NCBI GenBank assembly: GCA_023664705.1
Contig: JAMPFE010000009.1
Coordinates: 1 to 64,000, forward strand
Origin: Lachnospiraceae bacterium
GTDB taxonomy: Bacteria; Bacillota; Clostridia; Oscillospirales; Ruminococcaceae
DNA length: 64,000 bases
Reading direction: 5' to 3'
The notes below the pieces were generated by a model that ran no database searches, had not been told where the DNA came from, and saw only the letters and a list, made by a program, of their open reading frames with translations. Positions within the stretch are counted from its first letter, which is position 1. Each line of letters starts with the position of its first letter. Both the position numbers and the translations under genes were made by a program. Shown piece by piece: positions 48,792 to 57,592 of this stretch.

Positions 48792-49514
48792 TTACTTATG
48801 TTTGGTGACCAAAGTGCCGACGTTCTCGCCCATTACCGCGTCGTAAATATTATCGGGTCGGCTCAAATCGAACACTATTATCGGTATATTGTTTTCGGTG
48901 CAGATAGCGGCAGCGGCGCTGTCCATTACCTGCAGCCTCTTTACAAGCACCTCGTGATGCGTGATGATATCGTACTTTACCGCGTCGTGGAATTTCTTGG
49001 GGTCTTTGTCGTAGATGCCGTCGACCATTGTCGCTTTCAGAATGACGTCGGCTTTAAGCTCCGCGGCTCTCAATGCGGCGGCGCTGTCCGTCGAGAAAAA
49101 CGGGTTTCCCGTGCCGCAGCCGAAAATGACGATCCTGCCCTTTTCAAAATGCCTTAGCGCCTTTCCGAGAATGAACGGCTCCGCGACCTGCTGCATGGTT
49201 ATCGCGGTCTGCACACGGACCGTACAGCCGAGGCTTTCCAGAACGTCCGCGACCGCCAGCGCGTTCATCGTCGTGGCGAGCATTCCGATGTGGTCCGCTC
49301 TCGCTCGGTCGGCGCTGTTGGAGCTCCTGCCCCGCCAGAAATTTCCTCCGCCGACGACAATGCCTATCTGCGCGCCCGCGTCCGACGTTTTTTTGATGCT
49401 GCGGCAGATATTCTCGACCGTCGGCATATCCAAGCCCATTTCCCTGTCGCCCGAAAGCGCCTCGCCGCTGAGCTTAAGCAAGACCCTCTTGTACTTTAGT
49501 GTACCGTCACCCAT
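48792..49514 (-). CDS. pyrH: Uridylate kinase
   Basis: Phosphorylates UMP. 240 residues of the amino-acid-kinase fold: VLLKLSGEALSGD (about 10-22), IGIVVGGGNFWRGR (about 46-59), and ATTMNALAVADVLE. ATG 49514 was chosen because GGGAGGTAA lies just upstream, even though seven earlier codons are open. 17 bp after hom; pyrH-frr-uppS is the standard order. Confidence 0.96.
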   Translation of the reverse strand: MGDGTLKYKRVLLKLSGEALSGDREMGLDMPTVENICRSIKKTSDAGAQIGIVVGGGNFWRGRSSNSADRARADHIGMLATTMNALAVADVLESLGCTVRVQTAITMQQVAEPFILGKALRHFEKGRIVIFGCGTGNPFFSTDSAAALRAAELKADVILKATMVDGIYDKDPKKFHDAVKYDIITHHEVLVKRLQVMDSAAAAICTENNIPIIVFDLSRPDNIYDAVMGENVGTLVTKHK

Positions 49515-49531
49515 CACATTACCTCCCGCGA

Positions 49532-50773
49532 TCAATAATCCAGAACTCTTATCCTGCCGAGAATTTTCGCTCCGTCGGAAACCTTCGCGCAGGCGTCCAG
49601 CGTATCCTTTTCCCGCATAACTCCCGTAATGAACGCAAGCTCATTATCGGGCTGCTTTTTGGAGGACAGATATTCAACATCGCCGAAAAGCGCCTTTATG
49701 ACCGCCTTTGTGACCTCGGCGTTATCGGCGGAGAGCCTGATGTAGTTCGCGCAGGAGAACCCGTCGAACGGGCGGATAAACTCCTGACCGCTGTCAGCCC
49801 ACGTAAGCGAACGGGAGGTGTCGGAATGTTTGACCGCGGAGATTATATCGGAAACGACCGCGCTTGCCGTCGGCAGCTTTCCCGCGCCCTTTCCGTAGAA
49901 CACCACGTCGCCCGTAGCGTCGCCGCGCACCAGAATTGCGTTGAACACGTCGTTTACTCCCGCGAGCTGGCTTTCGTCCTTGATGACCGCGGGGAACACG
50001 CCGATAGATATCTCGTTCCCGTCCTCGCGGCGCGCGCAGCCGATAAGCTTTATCTTCGCGTCGAAGCTGTCCATGTATTCAACGTCCTCGAGAGTTACCT
50101 TGGTAATGCCCTCGGTGTGAACGTTTTCGGGGTAAACATGCTTTCCGAACGCCAGCGACGCCAGAATACATATTTTCCTGCAGGCGTCGATACCCTCGAC
50201 ATCGGCGGTGGGGTCGTGCTCCGCGTAACCCAGTTCCTGAGCTGTTTTAAGAGCCTCCTCAAATCCCATTCCGTCGCGTATCATCTTCGTCAGAATGAAG
50301 TTCGTCGTTCCGTTGAGAATACCCGCTATCTCGTCGATCTCGTTAGCCTCGAGGCATGCGTGTATCGGCTTTATTATCGGTATGCCGCCGCCGACGCTCG
50401 CCTCGAAGAAGAAATTGACGTTTTTCTCCTTTGCGATAGCCAGCAGCTCCGCGCCCTTTGCCGCGACAAGCTCCTTGTTTGAGGTGACGACGCTCTTCCC
50501 CGCCTCCAACGCGGACTTAACGTACCCGTACGAGAACTTCAATCCGCCTATGACCTCTGCGATAACGCCGACCTCCGGGTCGTTCAGGATAATGTTAAAA
50601 TCCTTGACGAACTTATCCGCAAACGGACTGTCGGGGAAATCCCTCACGTCCAGAATATACTTTATGTCAAGCGGTTCGCCCGCTTTCTTTTCCAGATTTT
50701 CCCTGTTTTTGTAGAAAACCTCGACGGTGCCCGAGCCGACCACTCCATAGCCAAGAACGGCTATTTTTGCCAT
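49532..50773 (-). CDS. hom: Homoserine dehydrogenase
   Basis: Reduces aspartate semialdehyde to homoserine, for threonine and methionine. 413 residues: Rossmann GYGVVGSGT (8-16), VVTSNKELVAAKG (about 95-107), SVGGGIPII (about 126-134), LNGTTNFIL (about 153-161), and a C-terminal ACT domain (about 345-413), so feedback by threonine is likely. First gene of the long operon, with two promoters. It faces the metNIQ methionine uptake genes. Confidence 0.95.
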   Translation of the reverse strand: MAKIAVLGYGVVGSGTVEVFYKNRENLEKKAGEPLDIKYILDVRDFPDSPFADKFVKDFNIILNDPEVGVIAEVIGGLKFSYGYVKSALEAGKSVVTSNKELVAAKGAELLAIAKEKNVNFFFEASVGGGIPIIKPIHACLEANEIDEIAGILNGTTNFILTKMIRDGMGFEEALKTAQELGYAEHDPTADVEGIDACRKICILASLAFGKHVYPENVHTEGITKVTLEDVEYMDSFDAKIKLIGCARREDGNEISIGVFPAVIKDESQLAGVNDVFNAILVRGDATGDVVFYGKGAGKLPTASAVVSDIISAVKHSDTSRSLTWADSGQEFIRPFDGFSCANYIRLSADNAEVTKAVIKALFGDVEYLSSKKQPDNELAFITGVMREKDTLDACAKVSDGAKILGRIRVLDY

Positions 50774-50812
50774 AATTTAACATCCTTTCTCTTATTTATC
50801 TATATCTTATTT

Positions 50813-50841
50813 ATTATACCACAATATTGCCAAAATTGCAA
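50813..50841 (-). promoter_or_regulatory. Proximal promoter of the hom operon
   Basis: Minus strand: -35 TTGCAA (50836-50841), 17 bp spacer, extended -10 TGG-TATAAT (50813-50818). Confidence 0.75.
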
Positions 50842-50882
50842 GTATTTTTTTCCGAAAATTATACAACATTTATACATTTTTT

Positions 50883-50911
50883 ATTATACCACACATTGAG
50901 TGCATTTTCAA
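50883..50911 (-). promoter_or_regulatory. Distal promoter of the hom operon
   Basis: Minus strand: -35 TTGAAA (50906-50911), 17 bp spacer, extended -10 TGG-TATAAT (50883-50888), 70 bp upstream of the first and with the same TGTGGTATAATAAA core. The middle of the 390 bp gap (50912-51080) is AT-rich with no gene or riboswitch that I recognise. Confidence 0.72.
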
Positions 50912-51080
50912 GTACCGAAATAAAAATTTCTCGCGCCGGGAGAGATCGCAAAAACCGAATACGCCGCTTCGATATTGAAGACAATCTATTGTAAATTTTG
51001 GTTATTTATGCAAATATTTTCTACCGAGTTAATGTGTTTTGTAGATATTCAACAGTTTTTGATTATTTTCGCGAAAGTTA

Positions 51081-51109
51081 TTGACAAATCGGAAAAACGG
51101 TGCTATAAT
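51081..51109 (+). promoter_or_regulatory. Promoter of metNIQ with a downstream palindrome
   Basis: -35 TTGACA (51081-51086), 17 bp spacer, extended -10 TGC-TATAAT (51104-51109). The 8 bp palindrome CCTATAGG lies about 15 bases after the -10 box (51124-51131), near the transcription start, where a repressor would block initiation. There is no room for a SAM riboswitch. Confidence 0.78.
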
Positions 51110-51164
51110 AAAAACACATTAAACCTATAGGAAAAATAGTTTTTGAAAGAGAGGTGATTTCGGC

Positions 51165-52205
51165 TTGATAGAGCTAAAGAACGTCAACAAAACGTATTTC
51201 ACCGCAGGCGGCAGCGTCGAGGCGGTAAAGGATGTAACGCTTGACATAGGCGACGGTGAGATATTCGGGATAATCGGCTTTTCGGGCGCGGGGAAATCCA
51301 CGCTGGTGCGCTGTATAAATCTGTTGGAGCGCCCGACCTCGGGACAGGTGCTTATCGACGGCGCGGATATCACGAAATTTTCCGAAAGGGATCTTCGCGC
51401 GGCGCGCAGGAAAATAGGAATGATTTTCCAGCATTTTAATCTGATGCCCTCGCGGACGGTTCTGGATAACGTTATTTTTGCTTTGCGCGGGAACGGGATT
51501 TCAAAATCCGAAATGCGCGAAAAGGCGCTGAAGCTTCTGGAGCTTGTGGAGATAGCCGACAAAGCCGATATGTATCCGGGCAATTTATCGGGCGGACAAA
51601 AGCAGCGCGTCGCGATAGCGCGTGCTCTCGCGAACGACCCGAAAATACTGCTCTGCGACGAGGCGACCTCCGCGCTCGACCCGCAGACCACCAAGCAGAT
51701 ACTCGCGCTGCTGAAAAGCCTTAATCAAACGCTCGGGATAACGATAGTGCTTATCACCCACGAAATGGCGGCGGTAAAGGAAATTTGCGGGCGCACGGCG
51801 GTAATGGAGCGCGGCAGACTTATCGAGGAGGGCGACACGTTTTCGGTGTTCGCCGACCCCAAGCAGACGCTCACGAAGGATTTCATCGCAACGACCTCGA
51901 ACCTCAAGAAAATTCACGCGCTGCTGGAGGAGAACCCCTCGGCTGTGCCTCTCGGGGAAAACGACGTCGTGGTGAAGCTCACATACACCGAGCGGAGCGT
52001 TTCCGAGCCGCTTATCTCGACGCTTACGCAGAAATTCGGCGTGCTTCTGAACATAATCTTCGCCGACGTTGACATAGTGGGCGGCGCTCCGATAGGCGGC
52101 ACCGTCGCGGTTATAAGCGGCGAAAGCGGCAGGATAACCGAGGCTGTGAAATATCTCATCGAAAAAAACGTTGCCGTGGAGGTGATAAAACGTGGAGCTG
52201 CTTAA
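51165..52205 (+). CDS. metN: Methionine ABC transporter, ATP-binding protein
   Basis: Energises methionine uptake. 346 residues: Walker A GFSGAGKST (about 38-46), signature LSGGQKQRVAIARAL (about 143-157), Walker B ILLCDEATSALD (about 163-174), and a C-terminal NIL domain (about 265-340) that senses methionine and inhibits transport. The start is TTG 51165 with GAGAGGTGAT upstream. Overlaps metI by 14 bases. Confidence 0.94.
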   Translation: MIELKNVNKTYFTAGGSVEAVKDVTLDIGDGEIFGIIGFSGAGKSTLVRCINLLERPTSGQVLIDGADITKFSERDLRAARRKIGMIFQHFNLMPSRTVLDNVIFALRGNGISKSEMREKALKLLELVEIADKADMYPGNLSGGQKQRVAIARALANDPKILLCDEATSALDPQTTKQILALLKSLNQTLGITIVLITHEMAAVKEICGRTAVMERGRLIEEGDTFSVFADPKQTLTKDFIATTSNLKKIHALLEENPSAVPLGENDVVVKLTYTERSVSEPLISTLTQKFGVLLNIIFADVDIVGGAPIGGTVAVISGESGRITEAVKYLIEKNVAVEVIKRGAA

Positions 52206-52869
52206 CAAAATCATTCCGAACGTCATGGCGAATACCGGCAGGCTTTTCGACAGCGTTATCGCCACCCTGCAGATGACCTTATGGTCGGGCGCGGTCATGT
52301 TCGTGCTGGGAATGCTGCTCGGCGTCGTGCTTACAATAACAAGGGACGGCGGCATAATGCGGCAGCGCGTCGTATTTACCGTCCTCGACAAGCTGATAAA
52401 CGTCTGCCGCTCCGTGCCGTTCGTGATATTCATCGCGATCCTGCTGCCCGTCACAAAGGCGATAATGGGTACGAAGATAGGCGTGCGCGGCGTTATCGTG
52501 CCGCTTGTCGCCGCGTCGGCGCCGTTTTTCGCACGGCAGGTCGAGACCGCTCTCGCGAATGTCGACGGCGGGCTTGTGGAGGCTGCTCAGGCAATGGGCA
52601 AAAGCCCGCTTTCGATAATCTTCACGGTATATCTGCGCGAGAGCGTTCCGTCTATCGCGCGCGGCACGACTATAACGCTTATCAACCTTATCGGGCTTAC
52701 CGCCATGGCGGGCTACGTCGGCGCGGGCGGCTTGGGAGATTACGCGATAACATGGGGCTATAACTACGGAAATTACGACATTATCTGGGTCTCCGTGCTG
52801 TTTGTGATACTTATAGTTTCGGTTATACAGCTTATCGGAAATCTGATAGCGAAAAAATTCACGCACTAA
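52192..52869 (+). CDS. metI: Methionine ABC transporter, permease
   Basis: 225-residue membrane protein with five hydrophobic helices and the EAA loop EAAQAMGKSPLSIIFTVYL (about 130-148) that contacts MetN. It starts at GTG 52192 inside the end of metN, so translation is coupled. Confidence 0.93.
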   Translation: MELLNKIIPNVMANTGRLFDSVIATLQMTLWSGAVMFVLGMLLGVVLTITRDGGIMRQRVVFTVLDKLINVCRSVPFVIFIAILLPVTKAIMGTKIGVRGVIVPLVAASAPFFARQVETALANVDGGLVEAAQAMGKSPLSIIFTVYLRESVPSIARGTTITLINLIGLTAMAGYVGAGGLGDYAITWGYNYGNYDIIWVSVLFVILIVSVIQLIGNLIAKKFTH

Positions 52870-52897
52870 AACGCGTACAAAAGAAAGGAACATCATT

Positions 52898-53716
52898 ATG
52901 AAAAAGATATGCAAATTTGCGGCTCTCGCTGCTGCGGCGGCGCTGATTTTTACGGCTTTCACGGGCTGCTCGAAGAGCAATGAAAGCGAAGTGGTAAAGC
53001 TCGGTGTCACGGGCGCGGTTTACGAGGAACTGTGGAGACCGACTATCGAAAAGCTGGCGGACGAGGGCGTCACTGTGGAGCTTGTGCAGTTCTCGGATTT
53101 CTCGCTGCCGAATAACGCGCTGAACAGCGGGGATATTCAAATGAACGCCTTTCAGCATCACGCTTATTTCGACAACGATACCGCAACGAACGGCTACGAC
53201 ATTTCGATACTCGGTGATACGTTCGTTATCGCAATGAACATTTTCTCCAAAAATTACACGAGCGTCGAGGAGATTCCCGAGGGCGGCAAGATCGCCGTTC
53301 CGAACGACGCCACCAACTACGGACGCGCGCTCATTCTTCTGCGCGACGCGGGTCTGCTTACGCTCGGCGATTACGAGGGCGGCACCCCCTCGACAACTGA
53401 CATCACCTCGTCGAAGGTTGAGCTTGTCGAGGTAAACGCGAACATGACCTATCAGTACGTCGACGACAGCGAGATAGCGGCTGCCGTGGTAAACGGCAAC
53501 TACGCCGCAAGCTACGGCGTTGACCCGAATACGGCTATCTTCTACGAGAACGTCGACCTTAGCAATAAAAGCTTTGTATGCGTTATCGCCGTGAGAACCG
53601 CGGATATAAACAACGAGACCTGCAAAAAGGTCGCGGAGGCGTTCTGCTCCGCGGACACCGAGAAATTCTTCGAGGATAACTACAAGGGCTTCTTCATTCC
53701 CGCGTGGAACGCATAA
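52898..53716 (+). CDS. metQ: Methionine-binding lipoprotein
   Basis: Substrate-binding component of the methionine importer. 272 residues: lipoprotein signal peptide ending FTAFTGC (lipobox Cys near 24), then a NlpA-family fold with VKLGVTGAVYEEL, NAFQHHAYFD (about 84-93) and GKIAVPNDATNYGRAL (about 129-144). The Cys will be lipidated and the protein tethered outside. 28 bp after metI. Confidence 0.94.
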   Translation: MKKICKFAALAAAAALIFTAFTGCSKSNESEVVKLGVTGAVYEELWRPTIEKLADEGVTVELVQFSDFSLPNNALNSGDIQMNAFQHHAYFDNDTATNGYDISILGDTFVIAMNIFSKNYTSVEEIPEGGKIAVPNDATNYGRALILLRDAGLLTLGDYEGGTPSTTDITSSKVELVEVNANMTYQYVDDSEIAAAVVNGNYAASYGVDPNTAIFYENVDLSNKSFVCVIAVRTADINNETCKKVAEAFCSADTEKFFEDNYKGFFIPAWNA

Positions 53717-53741
53717 ATGAACAAAACAAGGAGAAAGCGCT

Positions 53742-55118
53742 ATGGATTGGCTTAATGAGATCATCGGCGACAAAAGCCGCGTTATCACGGAAAATATCGC
53801 CGAAAAATATCTGAGCGACACGCTCGGACGGCTGAAAGGCAGCGCCGCGGCGTTGGTGTTCGTGAAGAGCGCCGAAGAGGTAAGCGCTGTTCTGAAAGAG
53901 GCTCACGCGAGGAGGCTCCCCGTAACTCCGCGCGGCGCGGGAACAAATCTTGTCGGCTCGACAGTGCCCGAGGACGGCGGGATAATTCTCGACTTTTCGC
54001 TGATGAACCGCGTTCTGGAGCTTGACGAGCAGACAATGACCGCGACGGTCGAGCCTGGCATACTGCTCCAAGATCTTCAGAATTACGTCGAGGAGCGCGG
54101 TCTGTTCTACCCTCCCGACCCCGGCGAAAAGCTTTCCACCATCGGCGGCAACATCAGCACCAACGCGGGCGGTATGAGAGCGGTAAAGTACGGCGTTACA
54201 AGAGACTATGTGCGCGGTCTGGAGGTCGTTCTCGCGGACGGCACGATAATGACCGCGGGCGGCAAAAACGTCAAGGACGCAAGCGGCTTGTCGCTGAAAA
54301 ATCTGTTTATCGGCTCGGAGGGAACGCTCTGCGTTATCACGAAATGCGTGCTTAGGCTTATCCCGAAGCCCGAATTTTCAAAATCCGCGCTTATCGCATA
54401 CCCCGACCTCGACAGCGGTATAAGCAGCGTGCTGTCGATCCTCCGCGCGAATGCGAACCCCACGGCGGTTGAGTTTATCGCGCGCGGCGTCGCAAAGCTC
54501 GGCGAGGATTTTTCTGGAGTGAAATATCCCCGTCCCGACGCCGGGTCGTATATCCTGCTTACCTTTGACGGGCGGCGCGGAGAGGTCGAGGAAAATGTCG
54601 AGCGTATACGTTCGCTTGCGCTGAAGTCGGGCGCTATGGAATATATCCCGCTCGACGACCCCGCTTACGCCGCCGATATCTGGAAGGTTCGCGGAGCGCT
54701 GGTCAAGGCAGTGGAGGCGACCTCGGAGCAGGAGCCCGTCGACATCGTCGTGCCGATAAGCAAAACCGCCGAGTTTATCCGTTTTGTAAACGACGTTGAA
54801 AGCAAGTCGGGGGTGCGCATGGTCAGCTTCGGGCACGCGGGAGACGGCAACGTGCATCTTTGCGTAGTCCGCGAAAACCGCACCGACGAGGAATGGAAAA
54901 CAGCGCTCCTCAGCGTAATGTCGGAGGTCTACGCCAAAGCCTATGAGCTTGGCGGAGTCACCTCGGGCGAGCACGGCATAGGCATTTCAAAGCGCGAATA
55001 TTTTCTGCGCGAAACGCGCCCGGAAAATCTCGCCGTGATGAACAGTATCAAGGACGCGCTCGACCCGCTGCATATCCTGAACGACAAAAAATCCTACATC
55101 GTTTCAAAGGAAGCTTGA
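53742..55118 (+). CDS. FAD-linked 2-hydroxyacid oxidase/dehydrogenase (GlcD-like)
   Basis: 458 residues. FAD_binding_4 domain: TPRGAGTNLVGSTVPEDGGI (about 66-85), ATVEPGI, then STIGGNISTNAGG (about 131-143) and YGVTRDYVRGLEVV. C-terminal FAD-oxidase domain with GHAGDGNVHLCV (about 366-377) and TSGEHGIGISKREYF (about 407-421). It resembles glycolate oxidase subunit GlcD and D-lactate dehydrogenases of Firmicutes. No GlcE/GlcF or electron-transfer flavoprotein gene is adjacent, so its electron acceptor is unclear. 25 bp after metQ. Confidence 0.85.
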   Translation: MDWLNEIIGDKSRVITENIAEKYLSDTLGRLKGSAAALVFVKSAEEVSAVLKEAHARRLPVTPRGAGTNLVGSTVPEDGGIILDFSLMNRVLELDEQTMTATVEPGILLQDLQNYVEERGLFYPPDPGEKLSTIGGNISTNAGGMRAVKYGVTRDYVRGLEVVLADGTIMTAGGKNVKDASGLSLKNLFIGSEGTLCVITKCVLRLIPKPEFSKSALIAYPDLDSGISSVLSILRANANPTAVEFIARGVAKLGEDFSGVKYPRPDAGSYILLTFDGRRGEVEENVERIRSLALKSGAMEYIPLDDPAYAADIWKVRGALVKAVEATSEQEPVDIVVPISKTAEFIRFVNDVESKSGVRMVSFGHAGDGNVHLCVVRENRTDEEWKTALLSVMSEVYAKAYELGGVTSGEHGIGISKREYFLRETRPENLAVMNSIKDALDPLHILNDKKSYIVSKEA

Positions 55119-55139
55119 ATTTGCAGCTTATAATAACCG

Positions 55140-55172
55140 AGCGGGCCGCTAAACGGCTCGCTTGTTCTTTTC
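55140..55172 (+). terminator. Terminator of the metNIQ-glcD operon
   Basis: Bases 55140-55148 pair with 55154-55162 (9 bp, one G-T) around CTAAA, followed by TGTTCTTTTC. It argues against a TTG start at 55115 for the next gene. Confidence 0.75.
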
Positions 55173-55198
55173 CGTCCAAGCTCCGCATACATTATAGT

Positions 55199-55774
55199 AT
55201 GATCGAATTGAAACTAAAGAAAACCGCTTTGCGGCTGGATTTTTCGTTCTTTGCGGTGATAGCGCTGTTCCTGCTGCTGGACGAATCGGGCTTCGGGATA
55301 ACGGCGCTTGCGGCGTGCGCGGTGCACGAACTGGCGCATATGCTCGTAATGGCGCTGTTCGGCATATCCGCCGATGAGATAACCTTTTACGGCGCGGGGA
55401 TACGCATCACCTCGCCGCAGACCGAGTTCGCGAAACCCGCCGTCCGCGCGCTGATACTGAGTGCGGGCTGTCTGGCGAATTTTGCTTCGGCAGCGCTTTT
55501 TTGGCGCCTCGGGCAGCCCGAAACCGCGGCTATCGGTCTTTTTACGGGAGTTTTCAACCTGCTGCCCATCGGCGAGCTTGACGGCGCGGGATTGCTGAAA
55601 ATGCTGCTCATCCGCGTATGCAGACCCGAAAAAATCGACGCGGCAATGAGCGCGGCAAGCGCGGCGTTTGCGGTCATTTGCGTTTCGGCAATGCTTTTTT
55701 TGGGAAAAGGCGTTTCGTTTACAATGATTACGACCGCGCTCTATTTTATAATAGTAAGCAGCCGTAGAATTTGA
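55199..55774 (+). CDS. M50-family membrane metalloprotease
   Basis: 191 residues with about five membrane helices. HELAH (43-47) in the second helix and NLLPIGELDGAGLLKMLL (about 130-147) are the zinc site and third ligand of site-2 proteases; size and topology are close to SpoIVFB-like enzymes without CBS domain. The ATG at 55199 lies after the terminator, but no clear ribosome site precedes it. Its target is unknown; a SpoIVFB role would imply sporulation, which the window does not otherwise show. Confidence 0.75.
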   Translation: MIELKLKKTALRLDFSFFAVIALFLLLDESGFGITALAACAVHELAHMLVMALFGISADEITFYGAGIRITSPQTEFAKPAVRALILSAGCLANFASAALFWRLGQPETAAIGLFTGVFNLLPIGELDGAGLLKMLLIRVCRPEKIDAAMSAASAAFAVICVSAMLFLGKGVSFTMITTALYFIIVSSRRI

Positions 55775-55835
55775 ACTTTTTTACCCAAAACATAAGACAA
55801 TTTTTGGCATTTATGCACAAAATAGTTTCCCGTAC

Positions 55836-55864
55836 TTGACATTGCTTTGAATATATTGTATAAT
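55836..55864 (+). promoter_or_regulatory. Promoter of the AIM24-like pair
   Basis: -35 TTGACA (55836-55841), 17 bp spacer, -10 TATAAT (55859-55864), without TGn. Confidence 0.78.
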
Positions 55865-55900
55865 AAATATAGTGTGAAAATTTAGTGAAAGGATATTTTT

Positions 55901-56686
55901 ATGAATATTAAAAATCTTACCTCGGGCAGCCGTATGGAAACGGCTCGTCTCGGCAATTTCTCGGTCATCGAGTACGGCGCGGACAAGAGCGTTTCCGCTT
56001 TTAACGCACAAGCGCAGTATTTTATGTCCAAAATGGGCGTGCGCAAAAGGCAGGTCGTCGTCGAGCTCAACGGGCAGAATTCCGCCGTTATACAGGCAGG
56101 AGCAATGCAGTGGATGGCGGGTCACGTCGAGGCGACAACGGGCGTCAAGGATGTCGGCGATCTTGTCGGAAAAATGTTCCGCGGCGCGGTGACAAAGGAG
56201 TCCGCTATCAAGCCCGAATACAAGGGAAACGGCTTGCTCGTCCTCGAGCCCACATACAAGTACATCCTGCTGAAAAACGTCGCGGAGTGGGGCAGCGGCA
56301 TCGTCGTCGAGGACGGGATGTTCCTCGCGTGCGACGGCACAGTCAACCAATCCGTAACGGCGCGCAAGAATTTGTCGTCCGCGGCGCTCGGCGGCGAGGG
56401 TCTTTTTAACCTCTGCCTTTCGGGAAACGGCGTCGCTGCGCTCGAAAGCAACGTCCCCGAGTCGGAGCTTATCGAAATAGAGCTGCAAAACGACGAGCTT
56501 AAAGTCGACGGTCCGTATGCGGTCTGCTGGTCGGCAAGCCTGTCCTTCACGGTGGAGCGCACCACAAAAACGCTTATAGGCTCTGCGGCAAGCGGCGAGG
56601 GGCTTGTAAACGTATACCGCGGCACGGGCAAGGTTTTGCTCGCACCCGTCACCGACACAAGGTCGTTCGCCGCGGCAACATCGTAA
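55901..56686 (+). CDS. AIM24-family protein 1
   Basis: 261 residues, beta-rich, soluble. It carries the family pattern of a MQWMAGHVEATTGVK stretch (about 68-82), GNGLLVLEP, and VEDGMFLACDG, and GGEGLFN (about 166-172), a motif repeated in its neighbour. Function is not established; AIM24 proteins have a double-stranded beta-helix fold and are linked to membrane or mitochondrial organisation. AAAGGATAT precedes the ATG. Followed by a paralogue 44 bp later. Confidence 0.8.
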   Translation: MNIKNLTSGSRMETARLGNFSVIEYGADKSVSAFNAQAQYFMSKMGVRKRQVVVELNGQNSAVIQAGAMQWMAGHVEATTGVKDVGDLVGKMFRGAVTKESAIKPEYKGNGLLVLEPTYKYILLKNVAEWGSGIVVEDGMFLACDGTVNQSVTARKNLSSAALGGEGLFNLCLSGNGVAALESNVPESELIEIELQNDELKVDGPYAVCWSASLSFTVERTTKTLIGSAASGEGLVNVYRGTGKVLLAPVTDTRSFAAATS

Positions 56687-56730
56687 AATCACGGCGGTAT
56701 ATTGCCGCTTGGAAGATAAGGAGTAAATTT

Positions 56731-57402
56731 ATGAGATACGAAATTAAGGGCGAGCCGATGCCCGTTGCTTTGGTTTATCTGGACGGCGGAGAGAGCGTAA
56801 TGTGCCAAAAAGGCGCAATGTCGTGGATGACGCCGAATATGAAAATGGCAACGGGAACGGGCGGCATAGGCAAGGCGTTCAGCAAGATGTTCTCGGGCGA
56901 ATCCATGTTCCAGAATACGTACACTGCGGAGGGCGGTCCCGGCATGATAGCGTTTGCGTCAAGCGTCCCCGGCTCCATAATCCCGTTTGACATCAGTCAG
57001 GGAGATATGATCGTCCAGAAGGGCGGCTATCTCGCGTCCGAGCCGTCCGTGGAGTTTTCCATCGCGTTCCAGAAAAAGCTCGGCGCGGGCTTTTTCGGCG
57101 GCGAGGGCTTTATTATGCAGCGTCTGCACGGCAAGGGCTTGGCGCTCGTCGAAATCGACGGCTACGTTGTCGAATACGATTTGCAGGCGGGTCAGCAGAT
57201 GGTCATCGACACGGGCTACCTTGCCGCAATGACGGGCACCTGCACCATGGATATCCAGACCGTAAAGGGCATAGGAAACGCGCTTTTCGGCGGCGAGGGT
57301 CTGTTCAACACCGTCGTTACGGGTCCCGGCAAAATTTATCTGCAGACCATGCCGATAAGTCATCTCGCGGGCGCGGTGGCTGCCGTTATCCCGAGGAGCT
57401 GA
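56731..57402 (+). CDS. AIM24-family protein 2
   Basis: 223 residues, TIGR00266-like. QKGAMSWMTPNMKMATG (about 26-42), FFGGEGFIMQRLHGKG (about 121-136) and FGGEGLFNTVVTGPGKIYLQTMP (first part FGGEGLFNTVVTGPG, about 190) are the family marks. It shares the GGEGLFN motif with the upstream gene and probably arose by old duplication. It starts after AAGGAG. Function unknown; the two products may form a mixed oligomer. Confidence 0.82.
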   Translation: MRYEIKGEPMPVALVYLDGGESVMCQKGAMSWMTPNMKMATGTGGIGKAFSKMFSGESMFQNTYTAEGGPGMIAFASSVPGSIIPFDISQGDMIVQKGGYLASEPSVEFSIAFQKKLGAGFFGGEGFIMQRLHGKGLALVEIDGYVVEYDLQAGQQMVIDTGYLAAMTGTCTMDIQTVKGIGNALFGGEGLFNTVVTGPGKIYLQTMPISHLAGAVAAVIPRS

Positions 57403-57463
57403 TATTTCCGAAGCGCCGAAAGCAAAATATTATACACTTTTTTACAAAAGCGGAAAAATCCAC

Positions 57464-57492
57464 TTGCTTTTTAAACGAAAAGGTGGTATAAT
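57464..57492 (+). promoter_or_regulatory. Promoter of glgA
   Basis: -35 TTGCTT (57464-57469), 17 bp spacer, extended -10 TGG-TATAAT (57487-57492). The ~95 base leader contains no evident structure. Confidence 0.72.
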
Positions 57493-57592
57493 AATCTATA
57501 ACGTTACCGTTTGTTTGCTTGAACGGCGTAACGGCGTGGAAATTTTTGACAATGCCTTAAGCATTTTATTTACAACTAGGAGGTCGGAAACA

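Noticed and set aside
51110..51164. SAM riboswitch before metN.
   Set aside because: Only about 50 bases lie between promoter and start codon, too short for the S-box fold, and its conserved core is missing.
55115..55198. An N-terminal extension of the M50 protease from TTG 55115.
   Set aside because: It would translate through the terminator hairpin at 55140-55172 and overlaps the previous stop; the conserved protein begins at 55199.
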